Assembly: GCF_001466725.1 (NCBI RefSeq)
Contig: NZ_CP013650.1
Coordinates: 3,224,001 to 3,288,000, forward strand
Origin: Lacimicrobium alkaliphilum
Lineage (GTDB): Bacteria > Pseudomonadota > Gammaproteobacteria > Enterobacterales > Alteromonadaceae
Direction: 5' to 3'
DNA: 64,000 bases
Positions 57,331-64,000 of the stretch are shown here, one piece after another; within the stretch, counting starts at the first letter, position 1, and each line of letters starts with the position of its first letter. Both the position numbers and the translations under genes were made by a program. The notes under the pieces were generated by a model, which was not told where the DNA came from, did no database searches, and worked only from the letters and a program-made list of their open reading frames with translations.

Positions 57331-58551
57331 ATGCCACCCACAGGTTCCAGATTCTGGCTCACTACCACTGTGCTGATAGTACTGGTATTGCTGTTAGGTT
57401 ACGCCCTGTGGCCACAGGCCATACAGGTTGATGTTGCAGAGGCCCGTTTGGAAGCCATGCAACTGACCATTGATGAAGAGGGGCGCACCCGGGTCAGAGA
57501 TGCCTATATGGTTGCAGCTCCTGTGGCTGGCAGACTGCTCAGGGTGGAAAAGGAACCTGGCGATGCTGTCGTTGCAGATGAGACCATCATCGCCAGATTA
57601 TTGCCACTGAGTCCGGCGTTGCTGGATATCCGTACCCGGGAGCAAGGTCTGGCGGCAGTTTCCTCAGCACAAGCTGCGATTCGGATGGCCAAAGCCGATT
57701 TAAACCGCGCACAGGCCGACAGAGAGCTTGCTGAAGCCGAATCACAACGGACCCAGAAGCTGTTTGACAAGGGATTAAGCACGCAAGCAGAGTTGGATGC
57801 AGCAATCCGTACAGCGCGTTCAGCCGCCGCCGCCCTGGATACGGCCAATGCCGCGCTGGCAGTGCGGGAAGCCGAGCTGGATGCGGCCAGGGCCAGATTG
57901 ATCGATATCCGGGATGCGGATGGTCCGGTGGCAACAGGACAACACCAGAAAGTGATTGAGATACGTGCGCCCGAATCAGGCAAGGTTCTGCAAATTCTGC
58001 AAAAAAGTGAGACGACTGTCAGTGCCGGAACGCCCATTATGGAAATAGGCGATACCGACAATGATCTGGAAATTATTGCCGAGTTACTCTCCACCGACGC
58101 CGTCAGGGTTTCCCCCGGTGATCCGGTGATCATCGACAACTGGGGCGGCACCAGGGCGATCGATGGAACCGTCAAGCGTGTAGAGCCCTGGGGTTTTACC
58201 AAATATTCTGCCCTGGGTGTGGAAGAGCAGCGGGTAAATACCATTATCCGGATAAATGAGAATGCCAGGCAGCATCAGCTTGGCCACGGTTACCGGGTCG
58301 AGTGCAGAATTGTGGTCTGGCAGGATCCCAGTGTGCTTACCGTGCCCTCCAGTGCACTGTTTCGCCATAACACGGACTGGGCGGTATTTGTAAAACAGCG
58401 AAACAAGGTGACACTAACGGTGGTCAAAGTAGGTCACAACAATGGTATCCGGGCCCAGATACTAACCGGCCTTGAACCCGGCGAAAAGGTAGTACTTTAT
58501 CCGGGGCCAGAACTACAGGATGGTGCTGCTGTCACCGAGCGTACGGACTAA
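57331..58551 (+). CDS. HlyD/MFP-type periplasmic adaptor subunit
   Basis: The protein has 406 residues: an N-terminal membrane anchor (about 8-27), a first barrel/lipoyl half (VAAPVAGRLLRVEKEPGDAV, about 61-80), an alpha-helical hairpin rich in Ala, Glu and Arg (about 95-200) and the second lipoyl half (IEIRAPESGKVLQILQKSE). Beta-barrel and membrane-proximal domains follow and the end is GAAVTERTD. Adaptors of this kind bridge inner-membrane pumps to TolC-like channels. Two unusual features are its 406-residue length with a long Ala-rich hairpin and the tight 3-nt coupling to the permease. Confidence 0.92.
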   Translation: MPPTGSRFWLTTTVLIVLVLLLGYALWPQAIQVDVAEARLEAMQLTIDEEGRTRVRDAYMVAAPVAGRLLRVEKEPGDAVVADETIIARLLPLSPALLDIRTREQGLAAVSSAQAAIRMAKADLNRAQADRELAEAESQRTQKLFDKGLSTQAELDAAIRTARSAAAALDTANAALAVREAELDAARARLIDIRDADGPVATGQHQKVIEIRAPESGKVLQILQKSETTVSAGTPIMEIGDTDNDLEIIAELLSTDAVRVSPGDPVIIDNWGGTRAIDGTVKRVEPWGFTKYSALGVEEQRVNTIIRINENARQHQLGHGYRVECRIVVWQDPSVLTVPSSALFRHNTDWAVFVKQRNKVTLTVVKVGHNNGIRAQILTGLEPGEKVVLYPGPELQDGAAVTERTD

Positions 58552-58589
58552 CAAAGCAAAGTGTTAAATCCTTAAACAGGAGATACGTT

Positions 58590-58763
58590 ATGACCAATGA
58601 ACAGATGATCGTTGCCTTTAAAGATATTGAGAATAAGTTTAAGCGCAATCAGGAAGCCGCCGAAGCAGTCTGGTCGCAGGGCTCGCCTTTTCTGGAACTG
58701 GCCAGGCAGCAAGCCACCAGAGTGATGGAGCAGGAACTCGCCGCTGTTATGCAGTCAGAGTAA
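58590..58763 (+). CDS. 57-residue protein, unknown, after the ABC export operon
   Basis: A small frame opens with ATG 58590, with AGGAG 7 nt upstream. The product begins MTNEQMIVAFKDIENKFKRN and ends MEQELAAVMQSE; it is charged, helical and soluble, without a signal or membrane segment. It starts 38 nt after the adaptor gene and is probably co-transcribed. I do not recognise a family. The ribosome site and compact helical composition argue that it is real. Confidence 0.6.
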   Translation: MTNEQMIVAFKDIENKFKRNQEAAEAVWSQGSPFLELARQQATRVMEQELAAVMQSE

Positions 58764-58767
58764 TGTT

Positions 58768-58932
58768 ACCGCAGAGTCACTAAGAGCAAAGAGAAGCACA
58801 GTACATCCCTTTAAAACCTCAGCGCTCTTTGCGCCTCAGCGAGATCAACAAATAAAAAGCCAGTGATCTCACAGAGGCGCGGAGGTCGCAGAGGTATTTA
58901 CCGTTTAAACCTTTAGAACCTCTGTTTTCTTC
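58768..58932. repeat. Intergenic CGCAGAG repeats, copy E
   Basis: ACCGCAGAGTCACTAAGAGC with GCGCTCTTTGCGCCTCAGCG, then ATCTCACAGAGGCGCGGAGG with CGCAGAGG and ACCTCTGTTTTCTT. This is two back-to-back imperfect palindromes in the 379-nt gene-free stretch 58764-59142. The remainder of that stretch shows nothing clear beyond the ndh ribosome site. Confidence 0.6.
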
Positions 58933-59142
58933 TTGCCTCCATGGTTCTGGGTAATAGAATCACCTGGAGCCAATTCGGGTTTGGCCCGGCAATACCCTCA
59001 TTAGTTTTTCTAACCTTAAGATTAGAATATTCCAATCCCTTCAGACAGCGCTTGGGCGTATGATAGAAACTATTGCGTAGCGGCCACTAACCATTAATAA
59101 CAAAGGTCAGCAAACCCGTTTTTTTATAAAATCGGAGTAATT

Positions 59143-60432
59143 ATGGAACATATCCTGATTGTCGGTGGGGGTGCCGGAGGGCTTGAACTGGCCACAAAAC
59201 TAGGCCACAAGCTGGGGAAAAAAGATAAGGCACAGGTTACCCTGGTAGATAAAAATACCAGCCATATCTGGAAGCCACTGCTACATGAAGTGGCAAGCGG
59301 GTCGCTTGATACCAGCACTGATGGCGTGATTTACAGTGCCCATGCTGCCCGCCACGGCTACCAGTTTCAGCACGGCGAGTTTATCGATCTGGACACCGGG
59401 AACAAACAACTCACTCTGGCAGCCATTCGTGATGATAATAATGAACTGCTGGTCGCAGAGCGGAAGCTCGGCTACGACACTTTAGTACTGGCTATTGGCA
59501 GCGTGTCCAATGATTTCAACACGCCCGGCGTCAGTGAACATTGCTATTTCCTTGATTCTGCCGGGCAGGCGATGCGTTTTCATCGTGCGCTGATGAATAA
59601 TTTTGTACGTATCAATCAGCTCCCTGACAACAGGGAACTGAATATCGCCATCGTCGGAGGCGGTGCTACCGGGGTGGAACTGGCGGCTGAGCTCTATCAT
59701 GTGGCCACACTGGCCAAACGTTATGGCATGTCACAGATGAACGCCAGCAAGCTCAGAATTCATCTGTTAGAGGCAGGGCCCGGCATACTGCCCGCCCTGC
59801 CGACGCGGATCTCTGATGCAGTCCGCAAAGAGCTCAAAGCATTAGGTGTACAGGTACTGGAGAATACCCGGGTCAGTGCCGCCAACAGCAAAGGCTTTGA
59901 AACCGCAGAGAACGGCTTTATTGCCGCAGATATGATGGTCTGGGCGGCCGGGGTAAAAATCCCGGATTACATTAAAGAACTGAACATCTTTGAACTCAAT
60001 CGTATGCAACAGATTCTGGTCACCCCGCAGTTAACCGCCAAAGGCACGCCAGATATTTATGTAATAGGCGACTGTTGCGGCTTTGAACAGCGCGATGGAA
60101 GCTGGGTGCCGCCAAGAGCACAGTCGGCTCATCAGATGGCCTCCGTTGTGGCGACAAATATTCTGCGCAGTCGTGCGAACAAACCTCTGAAAAGATTCGT
60201 CTACAAAGATCATGGCTCACTGGTTAACCTCAGCCGCTACAGCACAGTAGGGAATCTGATGGGAAACCTGACCGGTAACAGCATGTTTATCGAGGGGCGT
60301 ATCGCGCGATTTGTGTATATGTCGTTGTACCGCATGCACCAGATAGCCATTCACGGCTGGTTTAAAGGGATGTTGCTGATGATGGTGGAAAAGATCAATC
60401 GTGCGGTAAGACCGAAGTTAAAACTGCATTAA
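59143..60432 (+). CDS. ndh: Type II NADH dehydrogenase
   Basis: The protein has 429 residues with the two Rossmann motifs of this family: ILIVGGGAGGLELATKLGHK (about 4-23, FAD) and IAIVGGGATGVELAAELYHV (about 171-190, NADH). DIYVIGDCCGFEQRDGSWVP with PPRAQSAHQMA is the second FAD segment. The C-terminus is amphipathic (ALYRMHQIAIHG-like YMSLYRMHQIAIHGWFKG), fitting membrane attachment without helices. It passes electrons from NADH to quinone without pumping protons. It is a single gene with an upstream CGGAG. Confidence 0.94.
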   Translation: MEHILIVGGGAGGLELATKLGHKLGKKDKAQVTLVDKNTSHIWKPLLHEVASGSLDTSTDGVIYSAHAARHGYQFQHGEFIDLDTGNKQLTLAAIRDDNNELLVAERKLGYDTLVLAIGSVSNDFNTPGVSEHCYFLDSAGQAMRFHRALMNNFVRINQLPDNRELNIAIVGGGATGVELAAELYHVATLAKRYGMSQMNASKLRIHLLEAGPGILPALPTRISDAVRKELKALGVQVLENTRVSAANSKGFETAENGFIAADMMVWAAGVKIPDYIKELNIFELNRMQQILVTPQLTAKGTPDIYVIGDCCGFEQRDGSWVPPRAQSAHQMASVVATNILRSRANKPLKRFVYKDHGSLVNLSRYSTVGNLMGNLTGNSMFIEGRIARFVYMSLYRMHQIAIHGWFKGMLLMMVEKINRAVRPKLKLH

Positions 60433-60490
60433 CAAAGAAAGTTATCAGCCCTCAGTTATCAGGGGGCAGTTAAGCACGTAATAGGAACTT

Positions 60491-60686
60491 AACCACAGAG
60501 GCACGGAGAACACAGAGGTTTAGAACTTTCTTATCATCTCTGTGCGCTCTGTGATCTGTGGTGAAATTAGCTTTTGGTAGCTGCGAGATCTTAAGCTTTT
60601 ATCCGTTTGATCTCGCTGAGGTACAAAGGCGCAGAGATGTTGAAGCCCTTTCAATCCTCTGCACCCTCCGAGCCTCTGCGGTGAAT
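60491..60686. repeat. Intergenic CACAGAG/CGCAGAG repeats, copy F
   Basis: AACCACAGAGGCACGGAGAA and CACAGAGG are mirrored by CTCTGTGCGCTCTGTGATCT and GTGGTGAAATT. A second unit follows, with GATCTCGCTGAGG, GGCGCAGAG and GCCTCTGCGGTGAA. It occupies most of the 314-nt gene-free stretch 60433-60746. Confidence 0.65.
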
Positions 60687-60697
60687 ATTAAGTTGTT

Positions 60698-60724
60698 CCC
60701 GGATTCCGCTTCGCTGCATCCGGG
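60698..60724. repeat. CCCGGAT...ATCCGGG palindromic element
   Basis: CCCGGAT (60698-60704) pairs with ATCCGGG (60718-60724) around TCCGCTTCGCTGC. It is REP-like and lies next to repeat copy F, before the convergent binding-protein gene. Confidence 0.5.
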
Positions 60725-60746
60725 CTACAACTATGCCCTGGCAGGC

Positions 60747-61553
60747 CTAATTGGTCGGATACAAGGCGTGTTCGATAACCGGGTACTGACTGATCATCTC
60801 TCGGTAGCGCTCTGAGTATTTCAGTTGGTTTAAGGCTTCCTGAAGCTTGTCTTCCACCCATTTTGGAGTCGAGCGACTTAACCCCATATATTGGTGAGAT
60901 TCCTGCAGGATATATACAATTTCGTATTTATCCAGATCTTCACCGATATGATCCAGGTACCAGAACGCAGAGATATCGTCATAGGCAATGGCATTGAGAT
61001 GGTTACGCTTGAGCATTTCAACAATCTTCTTGGGAGAGTCTTCACTGACAATATTACGCACCGCAAAACCTTCCTCTATCAGCAATTGCTCTCCCACATC
61101 CTGACTCACGGTTCCGATCACCAGGCCGGCCAGTTCCTCAACGGATTCGGCTTTAAATTCCATATTCCGTTTGGCAATCACTACCACGCGAGTCGGTACT
61201 AAAGGGCCAATCCAGCGGAATAATGGATCCCGATGTTCAGTGTGGATCAGGGTGAACAGCATCGTATCAGGGCGCAACAATCCCTGTTGATAGGCACTGG
61301 ACCAGGGCAGAACCTGCATATCAGTGCGGTTCTGCGATGAGCCGGTGGCGGCAAGGATGTGTTCCACCACATCAACAGTGAACCCCTTGATCTGTTCGTC
61401 TTCAACGTAATTGAACGGCGCAAAGTTTTCAGTTAACAGCGTCAGTTTTGGCAAGGGTTTGTCATCAACAACATCAACTTCATCGGCATAAGTTGGCATC
61501 AAAGCAATGGCAGTCATCAGACTGGTGAATAACAAAGCAATTCGGTAGCACAT
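60747..61553 (-). CDS. Periplasmic solute-binding protein, family 3 type, no transporter nearby
   Basis: The protein has 268 residues with a signal peptide (about 1-23, ending TYA). LTLLTENFAPFNYVEDEQIK followed by GFTVDVVEHI is the start of the amino-acid-binding-protein fold. LAGLVIGTVSQDVGEQLL and a ligand-region VRNIVSEDSPKKIVEML follow. There is no ABC permease or ATPase beside it. Stand-alone members like this are common in marine gammaproteobacteria and may serve signalling or other periplasmic roles. Confidence 0.8.
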   Translation of the reverse strand: MCYRIALLFTSLMTAIALMPTYADEVDVVDDKPLPKLTLLTENFAPFNYVEDEQIKGFTVDVVEHILAATGSSQNRTDMQVLPWSSAYQQGLLRPDTMLFTLIHTEHRDPLFRWIGPLVPTRVVVIAKRNMEFKAESVEELAGLVIGTVSQDVGEQLLIEEGFAVRNIVSEDSPKKIVEMLKRNHLNAIAYDDISAFWYLDHIGEDLDKYEIVYILQESHQYMGLSRSTPKWVEDKLQEALNQLKYSERYREMISQYPVIEHALYPTN

Positions 61554-61713
61554 AATGGACTCACAATGCAGATGTTAATTAATTGTTAGTGTAGCAAAGC
61601 CCTCAGAAATACAAGCTTTAATTTGCGCTGGTGTTGATCCAGCACAATGCTGAACTCTCTCAGATGGACTAGGCTTGGTGCACTGGTAAAGACAATTACA
61701 GAGGAGACTGGCA

Positions 61714-62151
61714 ATGCGGGTAAAAGATATTATGACTACTGACCTGCATACGCTGGATGAGTCGGCCACGCTGCGGGACGCTCACAGTATGAGTCGCGAA
61801 TACGGTATCAGACATATTCCGGTACTGGATTCAAAGAGCGGCAAATTGCGTGGCGTGGTCACGCAAAAGGCGTTGATTTCTAAGGTTATGAAACTGGCAA
61901 AGATCTATGGTGAATCGGAATTAGCCGAACAGGAAAAAGCGGTACCCATTGAGGAAGTCGCTGTTGTTGACTGTGACACCATAAGCGCTGATCATCCACT
62001 GCTGGATATGGCTGAGTATTTTCTTGCACACAAGCATGGCTGTTTGCCTGTTGTCGACGAACAGGGTGCACTTCAAGGTATTATTACCTCTTCGGATTTC
62101 GTTAAACTGGCAATCAGATTACTCAAACACCAGGCCGCACCGGAGTTCTAG
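61714..62151 (+). CDS. Two-CBS-domain protein
   Basis: The protein has 145 residues formed by two CBS motifs: VKDIMTTDLHTLDESATLRD (about 3-60) and IEEVAVVDCDTISADHPLLD through GCLPVVDEQGALQGIITSSD (about 80-130). A Bateman module like this binds adenosine nucleotides in known proteins. GAGGAG precedes the start. Its stop overlaps that of the convergent isomerase gene in the palindrome CTAG. Confidence 0.88.
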   Translation: MRVKDIMTTDLHTLDESATLRDAHSMSREYGIRHIPVLDSKSGKLRGVVTQKALISKVMKLAKIYGESELAEQEKAVPIEEVAVVDCDTISADHPLLDMAEYFLAHKHGCLPVVDEQGALQGIITSSDFVKLAIRLLKHQAAPEF

Positions 62152-62768
62152 GCCGTACCGGTTTGCCTGCAGCAGTCAGACTGAAATTGGGGCCAGTCCA
62201 ATGCCATAGACAATCTGTCCAGACCACAGAATGGCTCCTGCTGCACCTGAAAGAAAGGCGCATCGAATATACCAAGCCGGATAGCCTGCTGGTTTTGCAG
62301 GTGTAACCTGGCCTTTGCCTCCATAGAGTTGGCCTGCTCAATAACCGTCAGTGGATCCTGGCCTGCGATGGCAACACAATCAGCTATGACCTTTTCATCG
62401 GCAATATTTCTGTCTTGTGCATAAGCGGCATGAAATACCGCTCTGACAAAAACCGGTAGCCAGCTCTGTTGCTGATACCAGCACAGAATGCGTGTCGCCA
62501 GTCTGGCCCCGTTCGGGTAACGGGATGGCTTTATAAAAATAAGTTCATATTGCTTGCACAGCCTGTGCATATCATGCCAGATGTATGAGAGTCTGGCGTT
62601 GTTCTGCTCATCCAGACCCCGCTCATGACTCTGAGATCTGATCATCGGCCCGAGCATAAAACCGCGCCAGTTCACCTGCAAGTCCTTGTGCCGGGCTGCC
62701 TCTTCGATCATCATGGCAACGGGGTAACAATAGGGGCTGGAAAAGTCGAACCAGAAATCAATTTCCAT
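62148..62768 (-). CDS. DsbA-fold 2-hydroxychromene-2-carboxylate isomerase family protein
   Basis: The protein has 206 residues. The N-terminal FWFDFSSPYCYPVAMMIEEA (about 4-23) is the thioredoxin-like start of the HCCA isomerase/kappa-GST group, in which Ser in SSPY aids glutathione activation. The C-terminal LGIFDAPFFQVQQEPFCGLD parallels the family sequence GAPTFFV...FWGQDRL. Known members isomerise a naphthalene-degradation intermediate with glutathione, but no aromatic-degradation genes are nearby, so another substrate is likely. Its stop shares CTAG with the CBS gene. Confidence 0.82.
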   Translation of the reverse strand: MEIDFWFDFSSPYCYPVAMMIEEAARHKDLQVNWRGFMLGPMIRSQSHERGLDEQNNARLSYIWHDMHRLCKQYELIFIKPSRYPNGARLATRILCWYQQQSWLPVFVRAVFHAAYAQDRNIADEKVIADCVAIAGQDPLTVIEQANSMEAKARLHLQNQQAIRLGIFDAPFFQVQQEPFCGLDRLSMALDWPQFQSDCCRQTGTA

Positions 62769-63001
62769 CAGCTAATTCCTTATCGGACAGAGAATAGCTG
62801 ACAGTTTGCAGAATTATCCGCCGACAATAAATGGCAGATCTGATACCCACTGAACAGTGCCCATACCTAATCTTTACCAACGTAAATAACTATCTGAAAA
62901 CTCGCCCTTTTTCCGCAGTGTTCTATACTGTTAGCTGAGCTGGCTTTGTGCTGGTTCGTTGCGCGGTCACAATAACCGGATGATGAGTTTTGCAGAAGTT
63001 T

Positions 63002-63916
63002 ATGTGTTTTTTCGGGCCCTGCGTTTTGCTTTTTTGCACGTCGCTGTTCGCCTCACCTCATCTGTTGGTGGAATATCAATATCAGAATAACAATTATGAG
63101 GTGCAGGGAATTCGCACAGATCGCGGCTACCTGTTTGCCGATGACAGCACAGATAAAACGGTGATTATTTCAACCCTCAACTGGCAGCCGTATATAGGAG
63201 AGAACCTCTGTAAGCAGGGCTGGGTGCAACAGCTGACTGTGGCATTGCTGCACAGCCAGGGCTATGCAGTACATTCTCAGTTTCGTCCCTGGGCCCGAGC
63301 CGTACAGGAGGCTGAATCCGGCGACTCAGATATACTCTATCCCGAATACTTTATCGAACAGCGCGCACCATCCGATATCTACCCCGGCACCGCCCGGCTT
63401 AAACACCTGGCCTTGTCGGATCCCTTTCCCGGCGGCAGTATCGCCCTGATCAAACGCAAAGGCGAAGCGGATAAGTTTAATGGTGAGCTGAAAAACCTTA
63501 AGGGAGAGCATATCGGTGTGGTGCGAGGGTATCAGAATACCCCGGAGTTTGATGAGCTGATGGACCAGGGATATTTTAAGACTATGCAAGCCACCCATGA
63601 CTTACAGCTGGCCAGGATGTTGCTGGCCGGGCGGGTTGAACTGATCATCGGCGACCCTAAAGTCATTTTTTATAATATCAGCCAGGCAAACTCTTCCTCA
63701 CCGGAGTTTACTTCCGACGTCAGCAAGCTGGAAGTTGTCGAGCCGGCATTGCAGTACAATCACCTGTATTACGCCATCAGCCGCAAAAGGGAAAACTGGC
63801 AGCAACTGCTCAGTGATATCAATACGGCTCTGGCGCATTTCACCGAAAACAACGAATTACAAAATATTGTTGATAAAACAGTCCGTTACTGTGGATATGG
63901 GAATACCACTGACTGA
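63002..63916 (+). CDS. Periplasmic solute-binding protein with N-terminal extension
   Basis: From ATG 63002 the protein has 304 residues; TTG 62990 would add four. The signal peptide is FFGPCVLLFCTSLFA. An unusual stretch of about 35 residues (VEYQYQNNNYEVQGIRTDRG) precedes the binding-protein core, which begins at VIISTLNWQPYIGENLCKQG. YPEYFIEQRA, IGVVRGYQNTPEFDELMDQG and ARMLLAGRVELIIGD follow. It resembles family 3 binding proteins of the kind encoded without transporters. It stands alone. Confidence 0.78.
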   Translation: MCFFGPCVLLFCTSLFASPHLLVEYQYQNNNYEVQGIRTDRGYLFADDSTDKTVIISTLNWQPYIGENLCKQGWVQQLTVALLHSQGYAVHSQFRPWARAVQEAESGDSDILYPEYFIEQRAPSDIYPGTARLKHLALSDPFPGGSIALIKRKGEADKFNGELKNLKGEHIGVVRGYQNTPEFDELMDQGYFKTMQATHDLQLARMLLAGRVELIIGDPKVIFYNISQANSSSPEFTSDVSKLEVVEPALQYNHLYYAISRKRENWQQLLSDINTALAHFTENNELQNIVDKTVRYCGYGNTTD

Positions 63917-63923
63917 CCGGTAT

Positions 63924-63947
63924 AAAAAAGCCACTCCTGAGAGTGGC
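63924..63947 (-). terminator. Terminator of a minus-strand gene beyond the window
   Basis: GCCACTC (63930-63936) pairs with GAGTGGC (63941-63947), loop 4 nt, and the minus strand continues with six T. It fits a gene entering from the right; one minus frame reaches a stop at 63984-63986. The plus-strand binding-protein gene gets no T-run from it. Confidence 0.7.
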
Positions 63948-64000
63948 CAATCTGACGGGAATAGGTATCTGCCGGAAACCAGGTCAGGAAGAAAATTCTT

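Overview
The window looks like chromosomal DNA of an aerobic, heterotrophic marine or brackish gammaproteobacterium close to Alteromonadaceae. This rests on gene content and architecture: long-form PstC/PstA, two large TonB-dependent receptors, long isocitrate lyase, malate synthase G, a ThiD-ThiE fusion, a GcvR-type protein and HU. Genus is not determined. No rRNA, tRNA, insertion sequence, prophage or CRISPR array was seen.

Layout. 1-7940: partial cheV, then the glyoxylate shunt (aceA and glcB around a LysR gene), then an AraC regulator overlapping a GGDEF protein with a degenerate signature. 8180-13830: an apparent phytate-scavenging operon (TonB receptor, beta-propeller phytase, phosphoesterase) behind a good PHO-box match. 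13869-17236: a FabH-like ketoacyl synthase and an ECF sigma/anti-sigma/exported coiled-coil operon. 17668-24498: OxyR, then a TonB receptor, an esterase, a secreted hydrolase and an AraC regulator. 24546-36465: a phosphate block, pstC-pstA-pstB, phoU, DUF47-pit, gcvR, ppk-ppx, with PHO-box matches before DUF47-pit and before ppk. 36721-40768: HU, a PQQ-type sugar dehydrogenase, small unknown proteins, a CaCA-type exchanger and a Tat-exported Dabb protein. 41018-47606: an asparagine synthase-like gene, an unusual carbamoyltransferase in a tightly overlapping operon with a sodium:solute symporter, a 40-residue membrane protein and an exported protein, and a divergent M20 carbamoylase-type hydrolase. 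A perfect 11-bp inverted repeat lies between the divergent genes. 47655-54093: TPP riboswitch and thiC-thiDE-thiF-thiS-thiG-thiH. 54232-58763: a MacB-like ABC export set plus a 57-residue protein. 59143-63916: NADH dehydrogenase II, two stand-alone periplasmic binding proteins, a CBS protein and a DsbA-fold isomerase.

Two themes tie genes together. The first is phosphorus: phytate capture, high- and low-affinity Pi uptake and polyphosphate turnover sit in one window, and three candidate PHO boxes suggest PhoB co-regulation. The second is nitrogen/carbamoyl chemistry at 41-47.6 kb. There the carbamoyltransferase keeps its carbamoyl-phosphate site but lacks the aspartate-binding Arg-x-Gln of aspartate transcarbamylase. 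This is the best candidate for an undescribed pathway here.

Intergenic DNA carries at least three families of palindromic repeats. The most striking has CGCAGAG/CACAGAG cores and recurs at six loci.
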